Below, piece by piece: positions 7,603-13,884 of a stretch of DNA of 14,085 nt; position 1 is the first letter of the stretch, and each line of letters begins with the position of its first letter. The notes beneath the pieces are model-generated. The model saw only the letters and a list, made by a program, of their open reading frames with translations. It did no database searches and had not been told where the DNA came from. This DNA is from Bacteroidota bacterium (GTDB lineage Bacteria; Bacteroidota; Bacteroidia; Bacteroidales; UBA1556). The position numbers and the translations under genes were made by a program. The stretch is from assembly GCA_003648395.1 (NCBI GenBank), contig QMPB01000051.1, positions 1 to 14,085 of the forward strand, in the 5' to 3' direction.

Positions 7603-8976
7603 ATGGCTAAAACAAAAACAAGTTTCTTTTGTAAGAGTTGTGGATCAGAATATTCAAAATGGATGGGTAAATGTTCTGCCTGTGGCGAATGGAATACTAT
7701 TACAGAAGAAGTAATTTCTACTGATAAAACTCCCAAATGGAAACCCGAAAGCCATTCAAAGATTAAAAAAACACCTCAATTAATTCAAAGCTTAGAGACC
7801 CATAAAGAGGACAGGCTAGATCTACAAAATGCAGAATTAAATAGAGTGTTAGGTGGAGGACTTGTAAAAGGTAGCATGGTGCTAATTGGTGGCGAGCCGG
7901 GAATTGGAAAATCAACTTTACTTTTACAAATTGCATTAAAAGTGAAAGGACTTAAAATACTTTATGTATCAGGTGAAGAAAGCGAACTCCAAATTAGAAT
8001 GCGAGCCGAAAGAGTTGGAATTGAAAATCAGGAGTGCTACATACTCAACGAAACAAAAACTGATAATATATTTGCTCATCTTGCAGAGTTAAAAGTTGAT
8101 TTATTGGTAATAGACTCTATACAAACACTCCAAACAGACAGAATTGAAAGCACAATAGGCAGCGTTTCTCAGATTAGAGAAAGCGCAGGAGAGCTATTGA
8201 AATATGCCAAAGAAAGTCATGTTCCAGTTATTATTGTTGGTCATATTACCAAAGATGGAAGTATAGCAGGACCAAAGATACTTGAACATATGGTTGATAC
8301 TGTTCTCCAATTTGAAGGTGATAGAAACTACGGTTATCGTATTCTTAGAACTCATAAAAATAGATTTGGCTCGACTTCTGAATTGGGTATTTTTGAAATG
8401 AGAGCTGATGGAATGCGAGAAGTAAGTAACCCTTCAGAGATATTAATATCACAAAGAGATGAATTAAGTAGCGGCGTTGCTATTTCGGCAACTATGGAAG
8501 GAGGTAGGCCTATGCTTATTGAGATACAAGCGCTAAGTAGTTCTGCCGTTTACGGTACTCCTCAAAGAAGTTCAACAGGGTTTGATACGCGTAGACTTAA
8601 TATGCTACTTGCTGTACTTGAGAAAAAAGCTGGTTTTAAACTAGGCACTAAAGATGTTTTTCTGAATGTTGTGGGTGGAGTTAAAGTAGAAGACCCTGCC
8701 ATAGATTTAGCAGTAGTATGTTCTGTTCTTTCTTCAAATTTTGATATTCCTATTGCTGATAAAATTTGTTTTGCAGCAGAAGTCGGTTTAACGGGTGAGG
8801 TTAGGTCTGTAAATCATGCTGAACAGAGAATTAGCGAAGCTGAGAAACTTGGTTTTGAAAAGATTTTTATTTCTAAGTTCAATCTTAAAGGAATTCAAAA
8901 GAAGAATTATAAAATTGAAATTATTGGCTATAGTAGGCTGGAACAGGTTTTTAAGGCTATTTTTTCTAAAAAGTAA
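7603..8976 (+). CDS. radA: DNA repair protein RadA
   Basis: This RecA-family ATPase helps branch migration and resolution of recombination intermediates in the cytoplasm, and in competent bacteria also recombination of incoming DNA. Numbered from the ATG (457 residues, the usual RadA length), it has an N-terminal C4 zinc finger (C10, C13, C24, C27), then Walker A GEPGIGKS (97-104) and a Walker B-like LLVIDSIQ (168-174 region). The RadA signature KNRFG is at 252-256. The C-terminal Lon-like domain contains GGVKVEDPAIDLAVV (358-372). All key motifs are present. An in-frame TTG 21 nt upstream would add seven residues, but it lies inside a promoter-like motif, and the ATG gives the canonical start just before the zinc finger. 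It follows rhlE and converges on pth with no strong terminator in between. Confidence 0.96.
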   Translation: MAKTKTSFFCKSCGSEYSKWMGKCSACGEWNTITEEVISTDKTPKWKPESHSKIKKTPQLIQSLETHKEDRLDLQNAELNRVLGGGLVKGSMVLIGGEPGIGKSTLLLQIALKVKGLKILYVSGEESELQIRMRAERVGIENQECYILNETKTDNIFAHLAELKVDLLVIDSIQTLQTDRIESTIGSVSQIRESAGELLKYAKESHVPVIIVGHITKDGSIAGPKILEHMVDTVLQFEGDRNYGYRILRTHKNRFGSTSELGIFEMRADGMREVSNPSEILISQRDELSSGVAISATMEGGRPMLIEIQALSSSAVYGTPQRSSTGFDTRRLNMLLAVLEKKAGFKLGTKDVFLNVVGGVKVEDPAIDLAVVCSVLSSNFDIPIADKICFAAEVGLTGEVRSVNHAEQRISEAEKLGFEKIFISKFNLKGIQKKNYKIEIIGYSRLEQVFKAIFSKK

Positions 8977-9043
8977 TATTACCAATATGTAATCTAATAA
9001 TTGAACTTATAACCTAAAATTTATAACTCTAAACTCTCTCACC

Positions 9044-9610
9044 CTATTTCCCATTAAAACTAGTCATAGTTCTTTCAGCGCCAATGGCACAAAAGCTCTT
9101 TATCATTTCTATAGCTACATCTATTCTTTCATCAATAACAGTAAGCTCCTCTGGCTTCCATGTACCAAGCACAAAATCACTTTGATGTCCTCTAGAAAAG
9201 CTATCACCTATTCCAAAGCGCAATCTGGGAAACTTACTATGTTTTAGTAGTTCAATAATGCTAGTAAGACCATTATGATTACCATCACCGCCTTTAAGTT
9301 TCATTCTTAATTTACCCAAAGGAATTGCGAGGTCATCAAGTATTACAAGAAAATTATCTATGGGAATATTCTCAGCATCAAGCCAATATTTTACTGCCTT
9401 ACCACTAAGGTTCATAAATGTAGTTGGTTTCAGAATAACTAGTTTACGCCCTTTGAACTTTGCAGTTGTATGCATGGCGTGTCTACCTATCTCAAATTTA
9501 TCTGCCTTTAGCTCTTTGGCAAGTCTATCTACCACATCAAAACCAATATTATGGCGAGTTCCTTCGTATTCACCACCAATATTTCCTAAGCCTACTATCA
9601 AATACTTCAT
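9044..9610 (-). CDS. pth: Peptidyl-tRNA hydrolase
   Basis: This 188-residue enzyme cleaves the ester bond of peptidyl-tRNAs that drop off stalled ribosomes and recycles the tRNA. The catalytic and binding residues known from E. coli Pth are visible: N10 and H20 in GLGNIGGEYEGTRHN, the asparagine N67 in PTTFMNLSGKA, the pair D92/D93 in ILDDLAIPLGK and N113 in GGDGNHNGL. Length and motif order are normal, and the start MKYLIVGLGN is the family start. It lies downstream of rplY on the same strand, a pairing familiar in bacteria. A strong hairpin separates the two, so its transcription may depend on read-through or on an unidentified promoter. Confidence 0.96.
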   Translation of the reverse strand: MKYLIVGLGNIGGEYEGTRHNIGFDVVDRLAKELKADKFEIGRHAMHTTAKFKGRKLVILKPTTFMNLSGKAVKYWLDAENIPIDNFLVILDDLAIPLGKLRMKLKGGDGNHNGLTSIIELLKHSKFPRLRFGIGDSFSRGHQSDFVLGTWKPEELTVIDERIDVAIEMIKSFCAIGAERTMTSFNGK

Positions 9611-9626
9611 AATATATCATTAAAAG

Positions 9627-9657
9627 AAAAAGGTGCAATATTTTATTGCACCTTTTT
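9627..9657 (-). terminator. Strong rho-independent terminator after rplY, possibly bidirectional
   Basis: Arms aaaaaggtgcaata (9627-9640) and tattgcaccttttt (9644-9657) form a perfect 14-bp stem with a 3-nt loop. T-rich tails follow on both strands. It lies 42 nt after the rplY stop and 16 nt before the pth start codon, so it ends rplY transcription or attenuates read-through into pth. Confidence 0.85.
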
Positions 9658-9666
9658 ATAATATTT

Positions 9667-9685
9667 TGTTGAATTATGCTCAACA
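9667..9685. terminator. Second small hairpin between rplY and pth
   Basis: Arms tgttga (9667-9672) and tcaaca (9680-9685) surround attatgc. On the plus strand it is followed by a run of seven T after ac. It might stop plus-strand read-through towards rplY, but the stem is short. Confidence 0.3.
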
Positions 9686-9699
9686 ACTTTTTTAGAATA

Positions 9700-10323
9700 C
9701 TATTCTTCAGTGCTTTCAGCAGCCTCTCCGCCTTCTGTTTCTTCTACTCCTTGAACTCCTTCTCCTTCAGCAGCAACAGCAGCACGAGTCATATTAACAG
9801 CTACAGCTACAGCATTTGGAGTATCTAAAAGTTCTGCATTATCAATACTAATTTCTTTAACTTTTACAGAGTCCCCTATATTTAAATGAGCAACATCTAC
9901 TGAAATAGCCTCAGGCATAAATTCAGGTAAAGCTTTTACTTTAAGCTTACGTAATTTAACCATTAGCTTACCACCTTCAGCCACACCAACAGGAAGCCCG
10001 TTAGTCTTAACAGGTACAGCCATAATTATTTTCTTACCATCAACCAACTCTTTAAAGTCTGCATGTAAAATATTATCACTTACTGGGTGAAATTGAATAT
10101 CCTGCAAGATTGCTTTATATTTTGTTCCTTCGATATCTAAGTCTACAAATGCAATGTCTGGAGAATAAACTAAATGTCTAAAATCTTTGTTAGGTACAGC
10201 AAAATGTAATTGTTTTTCTCCACCATAGATAACACATGGTACTTTCTCAGCATTGCGTAATGCTTTAGCATCCTTTTTCCCTACGTTCTCTCTTAAAGAA
10301 CCGCTCATTGATACTGTTTTCAT
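9700..10323 (-). CDS. rplY: 50S ribosomal protein L25, CTC form
   Basis: This 207-residue protein binds 5S rRNA in the central protuberance of the large ribosomal subunit. The N-terminal L25 fold (about 1-92) contains LRENVGKKDAKALR (10-23), VPCVIYGG (28-35) and the LQDIQFHPVSDNILHADF stretch. A C-terminal beta domain (about 95-180), as in CTC/TL5 proteins, holds VPVKTNGLPVGVAEGGKL and VDVAHLNIGDSVKV. The last about 25 residues form an acidic Ala/Glu/Gly tail, usual in Bacteroidota. A -7 box lies about 70 nt upstream, and a strong terminator follows. The neighbouring prs gene often found upstream in this phylum is absent here; instead a divergent peptidase gene starts. Confidence 0.95.
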   Translation of the reverse strand: MKTVSMSGSLRENVGKKDAKALRNAEKVPCVIYGGEKQLHFAVPNKDFRHLVYSPDIAFVDLDIEGTKYKAILQDIQFHPVSDNILHADFKELVDGKKIIMAVPVKTNGLPVGVAEGGKLMVKLRKLKVKALPEFMPEAISVDVAHLNIGDSVKVKEISIDNAELLDTPNAVAVAVNMTRAAVAAEGEGVQGVEETEGGEAAESTEE

Positions 10324-10359
10324 TGTATAAAATTTAAATTATTAATATTCAATATCTTC

Positions 10360-10382
10360 TTAAAACTATAAAGTGGTTTTAA
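10360..10382 (-). promoter_or_regulatory. Small hairpin at the predicted 5' end of the rplY mRNA
   Basis: On the minus strand, ttaaaac and gttttaa (7 bp) can pair around nine bases, right at the start of the predicted leader. It is AT-rich and may be chance. Some ribosomal protein genes are controlled through leader structures, but nothing here shows it. Confidence 0.2.
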
Positions 10383-10390
10383 AAAGTGCG

Positions 10391-10398
10391 CAAAGATA
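10391..10398 (-). promoter_or_regulatory. -7 box of the rplY promoter
   Basis: The minus strand reads TATATCTTTGCGC, containing TATCTTTG, an exact TAnnTTTG match with the GC that follows it in several promoters here. Predicted transcription starts near 10384, giving a leader of about 60 nt. No -33 TTG is obvious. Confidence 0.6.
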
Positions 10399-10517
10399 TA
10401 AATAAATAGAATATGAAATTTAGTTTTTACTTCAAATTACAGAAAGTTGATTCAGCCGCAAATAATCAGTTTTACAATACTAATTTACAAAAAAGACACT
10501 TATGTAATAATCTTTAT

Positions 10518-10525
10518 TAGCTTTG
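10518..10525 (+). promoter_or_regulatory. -7 box of the M23 peptidase promoter
   Basis: TAGCTTTG followed by CAGG matches the TAnnTTTG consensus. It lies 55 nt before the ATG at 10581. Its position 13 nt before an in-frame TTG (10536) argues that the upstream codons are leader rather than protein. Confidence 0.55.
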
Positions 10526-10580
10526 CAGGCTATAATTGTATTTTATACTAAATAAATTTAACTCAACGAATTTACTAAAT

Positions 10581-11447
10581 ATGCGAATTAGCATAATAAT
10601 AATATTATTACTTGAAAGTATTTTTGGAATGGCACAAAATTCCGAGAAGAAACCTTTAATTATTGAAAGCTGCAATGATAGTATTGATATAAGTGCAAAC
10701 TTTTACAATATCTACGACTCATTAACTCATTATTCTCACCCAAGTGATGTACTGTATAACAATTGGAATACAAAAAGAATTCACTATAAAGATGAAAATG
10801 GGATTGTAAAAACTGATTCAATACTAATAATACTTCAAGATTCTATTCATGAAAGATATTTTGTTCAACCAATTATAGGACCTATTACATCACACTTCGG
10901 ATACAGAAGATATCGATTTCATTATGGGACAGATATAGACTTAGTAACTGGTGACCCCGTAAAGGCGGCAATGGATGGAATGGTTAGGATTACTACCTAT
11001 GAAAGAGGTTTTGGAAGAGTAATTGTAATAAGACATCCTAATGGATTGGAAACTGTATATGCTCATTTATCGAAAATAAAAGTAGACACCAATCAGATAG
11101 TTAAAGCAGGAGAAGTAATTGCCTTGGGAGGTAATACAGGTAGATCAACAGGAAGTCATCTCCATTTTGAAATTCGTTATCTTGGTAAAGCAATAAACCC
11201 TGAAACTATTATTGATTTTAAACACGCAAGACCAATAAATAATAGATTTTATCTTACAGATAACAATTTTAGATACCTAAATAGAATAGTTGCTAATAAA
11301 AACGCTAAATTTCATTACATAAGAAGCGGCGATACTTTATCTGCTATTTCAAGAAAATATCATACTACAATAAGTAAATTATGCTACTATAATGGAATTA
11401 ATCAAAGTGCAATATTGCAAATTGGCCAGAAATTAAGGGTCAGGTAA
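10581..11447 (+). CDS. Exported M23-family metallopeptidase with C-terminal LysM domain
   Basis: This is a likely periplasmic peptidoglycan endopeptidase that cuts stem-peptide crosslinks during wall growth or division. Counted from the ATG (288 residues), residues 1-18 form a signal peptide (MRISIIIILLLESIFGMA), followed by about 75 residues without a recognised domain. The M23/LytM domain spans about 98-212. The zinc ligands H114 and D118 are in HYGTD, H195 is in HLH, and the catalytic histidines H162 (YAHLS) and H193 are all present. It should therefore be active, unlike the degenerate LytM activators such as EnvC. A single LysM repeat at 245-288 (HYIRSGDTLSAISRKY through IGQKLRV) should bind peptidoglycan. 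A TTG start 45 nt upstream would put 15 polar residues before the signal peptide, so the ATG is preferred. The gene is divergent from rplY and is probably transcribed alone. Confidence 0.93.
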   Translation: MRISIIIILLLESIFGMAQNSEKKPLIIESCNDSIDISANFYNIYDSLTHYSHPSDVLYNNWNTKRIHYKDENGIVKTDSILIILQDSIHERYFVQPIIGPITSHFGYRRYRFHYGTDIDLVTGDPVKAAMDGMVRITTYERGFGRVIVIRHPNGLETVYAHLSKIKVDTNQIVKAGEVIALGGNTGRSTGSHLHFEIRYLGKAINPETIIDFKHARPINNRFYLTDNNFRYLNRIVANKNAKFHYIRSGDTLSAISRKYHTTISKLCYYNGINQSAILQIGQKLRVR

Positions 11448-11490
11448 AGTTAATAAGAAAAGGCTAAACATAAATCGGTCGTTCCTGACC
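11438..11490 (+). repeat. Spaced inverted repeat at the end of the M23 peptidase gene
   Basis: ggtcagg (11438-11444, overlapping the last codons) is complementary to cctgacc (11484-11490), with 39 nt between them. A shorter alternative pairing, ggtc with gacc around gttcct (11477-11490), uses the same right arm. No U tract follows, so a terminator role is not supported. Confidence 0.3.
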
Positions 11491-11523
11491 AATTAAAGGA
11501 TAAAGAGGAGAAAGAAAAATCTA

Positions 11524-11531
11524 TATCTTTG
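11524..11531 (+). promoter_or_regulatory. -7 box of the OsmC-family gene
   Basis: TATATCTTTGCAG contains TATCTTTG, an exact TAnnTTTG match almost identical to the rplY box. It lies 46 nt before the start codon. No clear -33 TTG. Confidence 0.6.
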
Positions 11532-11577
11532 CAGCCTTAAAATCAAGAAAATAATAACAACTTAATATAATAGTATT

Positions 11578-12000
11578 ATGGCAAAAACAACAATTGGCTT
11601 AAACTGGAAAGGTAAAATGACCTTTGATGCAGAAGTAAATGGACATATAATTCCCATTGATGCTGATGCAGCTGTTGGAGGAGAAGATAGAGGCCCTCGC
11701 CCAAAACCACTTACTTTAGTTTCTCTTGGAGGATGTACAGGAATGGATGTAGTTTCTATTCTCGATAAAATGCGAGTAAAATTTGAAGACCTTAGTGTTG
11801 ACGTAACTGGTGAACTTACTGATGAGCACCCTAAATATTTCAATAAAATCACAATTACTTATACTTTTACTGGTAGCAATTTACCATTAGATAAAATAGA
11901 GAAAGCTGTAAACTTATCACAAGACCGCTATTGTGGTGTTACTGCAATGCTCAATAAAGTAGCAGAGATTTCTCACGAGATCATTCTTAAAGAGAACTAG
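11578..12000 (+). CDS. OsmC/Ohr-family thiol peroxidase-like protein
   Basis: This 140-residue cytoplasmic protein belongs to the OsmC family, which reduces organic or fatty-acid hydroperoxides with a pair of reactive cysteines. Both are present: C53 in SLGGCTGMDVVSIL, at the start of the central helix, and C119 in DRYCGVTAML. The length is the family standard, and the N-terminal stretch GEDRGPRPKPLTLV matches the usual loop before the first cysteine. The YhfA-like branch shares this layout, so the exact subfamily is open. It has its own promoter-like box and is followed by the small His/Asn-rich gene 46 nt later. Confidence 0.9.
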   Translation: MAKTTIGLNWKGKMTFDAEVNGHIIPIDADAAVGGEDRGPRPKPLTLVSLGGCTGMDVVSILDKMRVKFEDLSVDVTGELTDEHPKYFNKITITYTFTGSNLPLDKIEKAVNLSQDRYCGVTAMLNKVAEISHEIILKEN

Positions 12001-12046
12001 AGGAATTAATAATATTTCTTTAGAAGCTGAATAGAAAGTATTTTGT

Positions 12047-12364
12047 GTGCCTAATGGTTTCATGAGAAAGCTCCGATGTAGATTTAATATTTTTTTCAGA
12101 AGGAATCGTCATCATCACAATCATTATCACGGAGATCGCCACGGTGGAGGAAATACAGTAATAATTAATAATAATAACAATACTTATAACAATTATAGTA
12201 AGACAAGGAATACTTCCAATACTGTAAAATAAGAATAAAAGCGAAGGTAAATATAAGAATAATAATGCGGCAAATCGCCATCTAATAAACAGTCAACCAA
12301 ACCATCAACAAGACCAAGCAACAAGCCTACTGGTAGATCAGCAGGAAAAGGGAGAAGACGATAA
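12047..12364 (+). pseudogene. Small His/Asn-rich gene with a basic tail, apparently frameshifted
   Basis: An open frame from GTG 12047 (or ATG 12062) gives 61 residues with a His cluster (HHHNHYHGDRH) and an Asn-rich stretch (GGGNTVIINNNNNTYNNYS), ending at 12232. From 12228 the next frame is open and reads NKNKSEGKYKNNNAANR. From about 12278 the first frame resumes as PSNKQSTKPSTRPSNKPT and ends GRSAGKGRRR before a stop at 12362-12364. The three pieces read as one low-complexity protein of about 105 residues if one extra A in the run at 12226-12229 and one missing C at 12278-12279 are corrected. This means either a decayed gene or two homopolymer sequencing errors. Asn-rich proteins with R/K-P-S tails occur in Bacteroidota, function unknown. 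The N-terminus looks too short for the usual exported form, so it may also be 5'-truncated. I cannot assign a function. Confidence 0.55.
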
Positions 12365-12377
12365 AAATACGTTCTGT

Positions 12378-12430
12378 AATAAATAGGGCTCTAATCAGTC
12401 TGCAAGACCCATCATGGAGTCCTATTTATT
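12378..12430. repeat. Two-tier hairpin in the spacer after the small gene
   Basis: Arms aataaataggnctc (12378-12391) and gagtcctatttatt (12417-12430) pair with one mismatch in 14. The 25-nt loop contains a smaller stem, gtct/agac around gca (12398-12408). It may be the 3' end of the OsmC/small-gene transcript or the core of a small structured RNA. No U run follows. Confidence 0.4.
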
Positions 12431-12515
12431 GAACTAAATCCACCAAGTGGGATAAGCCCTTCTCACAATCCTCAGAAACTGGTTTAAAATCAATATAGCA
12501 CTCTTTAAATTAATA

Positions 12516-12542
12516 AGTGTCGGCGTCGCTTAAAACGACACT
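12516..12542 (-). terminator. Hairpin downstream of the GNAT-like gene
   Basis: Arms agtgtcg (12516-12522) and cgacact (12536-12542) form a 7-bp stem with a 13-nt loop, 21 nt past the stop codon of the minus-strand acyltransferase gene. The tail on that strand is tattaattt, only partly T-rich, so termination is plausible but weak. Confidence 0.4.
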
Positions 12543-12563
12543 AAAGCTATCCTTATTATATTC

Positions 12564-13688
12564 TTAAAAAATCTTCCTGAAACATCTCTTTCTTTTATGC
12601 TGAATATGTTCGTAATTTTTCCAGTTTTTAATAGCTCTGTCATTGGTTTCGAAGATACCAGTTGTCTCTATGTATTTCAGCCCTTTTTCGGCCATTGCAT
12701 TTTGTAATTCTGCTTGAAGAACTACTGCTGCTCCTGTTGAATGATACTCTTTAAGTACAGCTGTAAGCATCTGATCAACTGTATCTATTCCATTACCTTT
12801 TAAAGCTTTCATAATATGTACAATTCCCAAAGGGAAGAGCTTCCCCTTAGCTTTTTGCATAGCTATAGAAAGGCTTGGCATTCCTAATATAAAACCTATT
12901 ATTTTATCATCTTTCTCCACCATTTTTATAAACTTAGGGTTAAGAATCTGAAGATATTTATTAGCATAGAAATCGGCTAGTTTATCATCAAACTTAGACA
13001 CAAAAGGAAGCACATCGAAAGAGCCATTTAATATATCAAAAACTTGGTGTATGTATGGTTTTAATTCATCTGCCGAACTAAAATGCTTAACTGTAATTCC
13101 ATAGCGTTTTTTGATAAGCTCTGCACCTCTTGAAGCTTTTGATATTGCTCTTTCACCAAGAGTTAGCCTAAATTCTACCCAATCAATTTCTTTTTCATAG
13201 TTCTGAGCTTCAATCAACTTTTGGTAATATGGCATATGATATTCGCTGGCAATAGAAGGAAGATATTCAAAACCTTCTATCAACATACCTTGATGATCAA
13301 GATTATTAAATCCAAGAGGGCCGTAAACTCCAACCATTTCTTTACTTTTAATCCATTCTTCAGCAGTTCGTAGCAACAGAGCTGCTACTTCAGCATCATC
13401 AATACATTCGAAACGAGTAAATCTACCCATTTTCTCATTACGCTCTTCATTATACTTATGATTGATGATTGCTCCTATTCTACCAACAACTTTCCTGTCT
13501 TCCAAAACAATCCAAAACTTAGCATCACAAAACTCAAAAGAAGGGTTAGTTTCTGATTTCAATGCTTTTATCTCATCGTCTTTGATAGGTGGCACCCACA
13601 TTTTCTCATTCTTATACAAAGTAAATGGGAAATCAACGAAATTTTTTATATCGGATTTTTCAACAACTTCTCTTAATTCAACTCTCAT
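12564..13688 (-). CDS. Two-domain GNAT/YghO-like N-acyltransferase family protein
   Basis: This 374-residue soluble protein resembles the long GNAT-fold proteins related to E. coli YghO. The N-terminal half contains FPFTLYKNEKMWVPP (20-34) and FWIVLEDRKVVGRIGAIIN (58-76), a typical beta4/A-type GNAT strand pair. The conserved centre GPLGFNNLDHQGMLIEGF (123-140) is followed by ASEYHMPYYQKLIE. The C-terminal half has a second GNAT-like core (IKMVEKDDKIIGFILGMP, 254-271) and a terminal ETNDRAIKNWKNYEH segment like GNAT beta7. The substrate is unknown. Bacterial ceramide synthases have also been described as GNAT-like acyltransferases and the phylum makes sphingolipids, but I cannot link this gene to them from sequence. 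It has a good promoter match and a heptamer repeat array just upstream. Confidence 0.8.
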   Translation of the reverse strand: MRVELREVVEKSDIKNFVDFPFTLYKNEKMWVPPIKDDEIKALKSETNPSFEFCDAKFWIVLEDRKVVGRIGAIINHKYNEERNEKMGRFTRFECIDDAEVAALLLRTAEEWIKSKEMVGVYGPLGFNNLDHQGMLIEGFEYLPSIASEYHMPYYQKLIEAQNYEKEIDWVEFRLTLGERAISKASRGAELIKKRYGITVKHFSSADELKPYIHQVFDILNGSFDVLPFVSKFDDKLADFYANKYLQILNPKFIKMVEKDDKIIGFILGMPSLSIAMQKAKGKLFPLGIVHIMKALKGNGIDTVDQMLTAVLKEYHSTGAAVVLQAELQNAMAEKGLKYIETTGIFETNDRAIKNWKNYEHIQHKRKRCFRKIF

Positions 13689-13715
13689 AGGTAGTTATTT
13701 TCATTAATTGATGAA

Positions 13716-13745
13716 CAAAAATATCAAATATATTGAAGTAAACAA
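13716..13745 (-). promoter_or_regulatory. Promoter of the GNAT-like gene with both -33 and -7 elements
   Basis: On the minus strand TTG (13743-13745) is followed by a 19-bp spacer and TATTTTTG (13716-13723). This is the only promoter here in which both Bacteroidota elements sit at the expected spacing. The start codon is 28 nt downstream of the -7 box. A second -7-like match, TATATTTG, lies just upstream inside the spacer. Confidence 0.6.
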
Positions 13746-13760
13746 CAAATTAAAGCTCTA

Positions 13761-13821
13761 AGTTATGAGCTATGAGCTATGAGCTATGAGTTATGGGTTC
13801 TGGGTTCTGGGTTCTGGGTTT
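13761..13821. repeat. Tandem heptamer array, about 8.7 units
   Basis: Units in phase are agttatg, agctatg three times, agttatg, then ggttctg three times and a partial ggttt. All fit the degenerate unit [A/G]G[C/T]T[A/C]TG, so one heptad array has diverged into two halves. It lies between the cytochrome terminator and the promoter of the GNAT-like gene, 15 bp upstream of the -33 element. No codons are affected. Confidence 0.85.
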
Positions 13822-13836
13822 AAAAAACTATTAACA

Positions 13837-13863
13837 AAAAAAGCCCCTAAAAGGAGCTTTTTT
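13837..13863 (-). terminator. Rho-independent terminator of the cytochrome c gene
   Basis: On the minus strand aaaaaagctcct (13863-13852) pairs with aggggctttttt (13848-13837) over 12 bp, including one U-G wobble, with a 3-nt loop and further T residues. On the plus strand the wobble becomes a C-A mismatch, so the hairpin favours minus-strand transcripts, meaning the cytochrome gene 21 nt upstream. Confidence 0.8.
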
Positions 13864-13884
13864 ATAAATTTTTATTATAGCTAA

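Noticed and set aside
8788..8985. Open frame of 65 codons on the minus strand over the end of radA
   Set aside because: Antisense shadow of the conserved RadA C-terminus.
8977..9043. Terminator between convergent radA and pth
   Set aside because: No stem longer than a few base pairs with a T tract is visible in the 67-bp gap.
9360..9623. Open frame of 87 codons on the plus strand opposite pth
   Set aside because: Antisense shadow of pth, whose catalytic residues are intact.
10536..10580. Upstream TTG start for the M23 peptidase
   Set aside because: It would put 15 polar residues in front of a good signal peptide; the ATG at 10581 is the natural start.
11562..11852. Open frame of 96 codons on the minus strand opposite the OsmC gene
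   Set aside because: Antisense shadow; the OsmC frame has both catalytic cysteines and a promoter.
13462..13707. Open frame of 81 codons on the plus strand opposite the GNAT gene
   Set aside because: Antisense shadow; no independent features.
13761..13821. CRISPR-like repeats
   Set aside because: Units are 7 bp, directly adjacent and without spacers; this is a simple tandem array.
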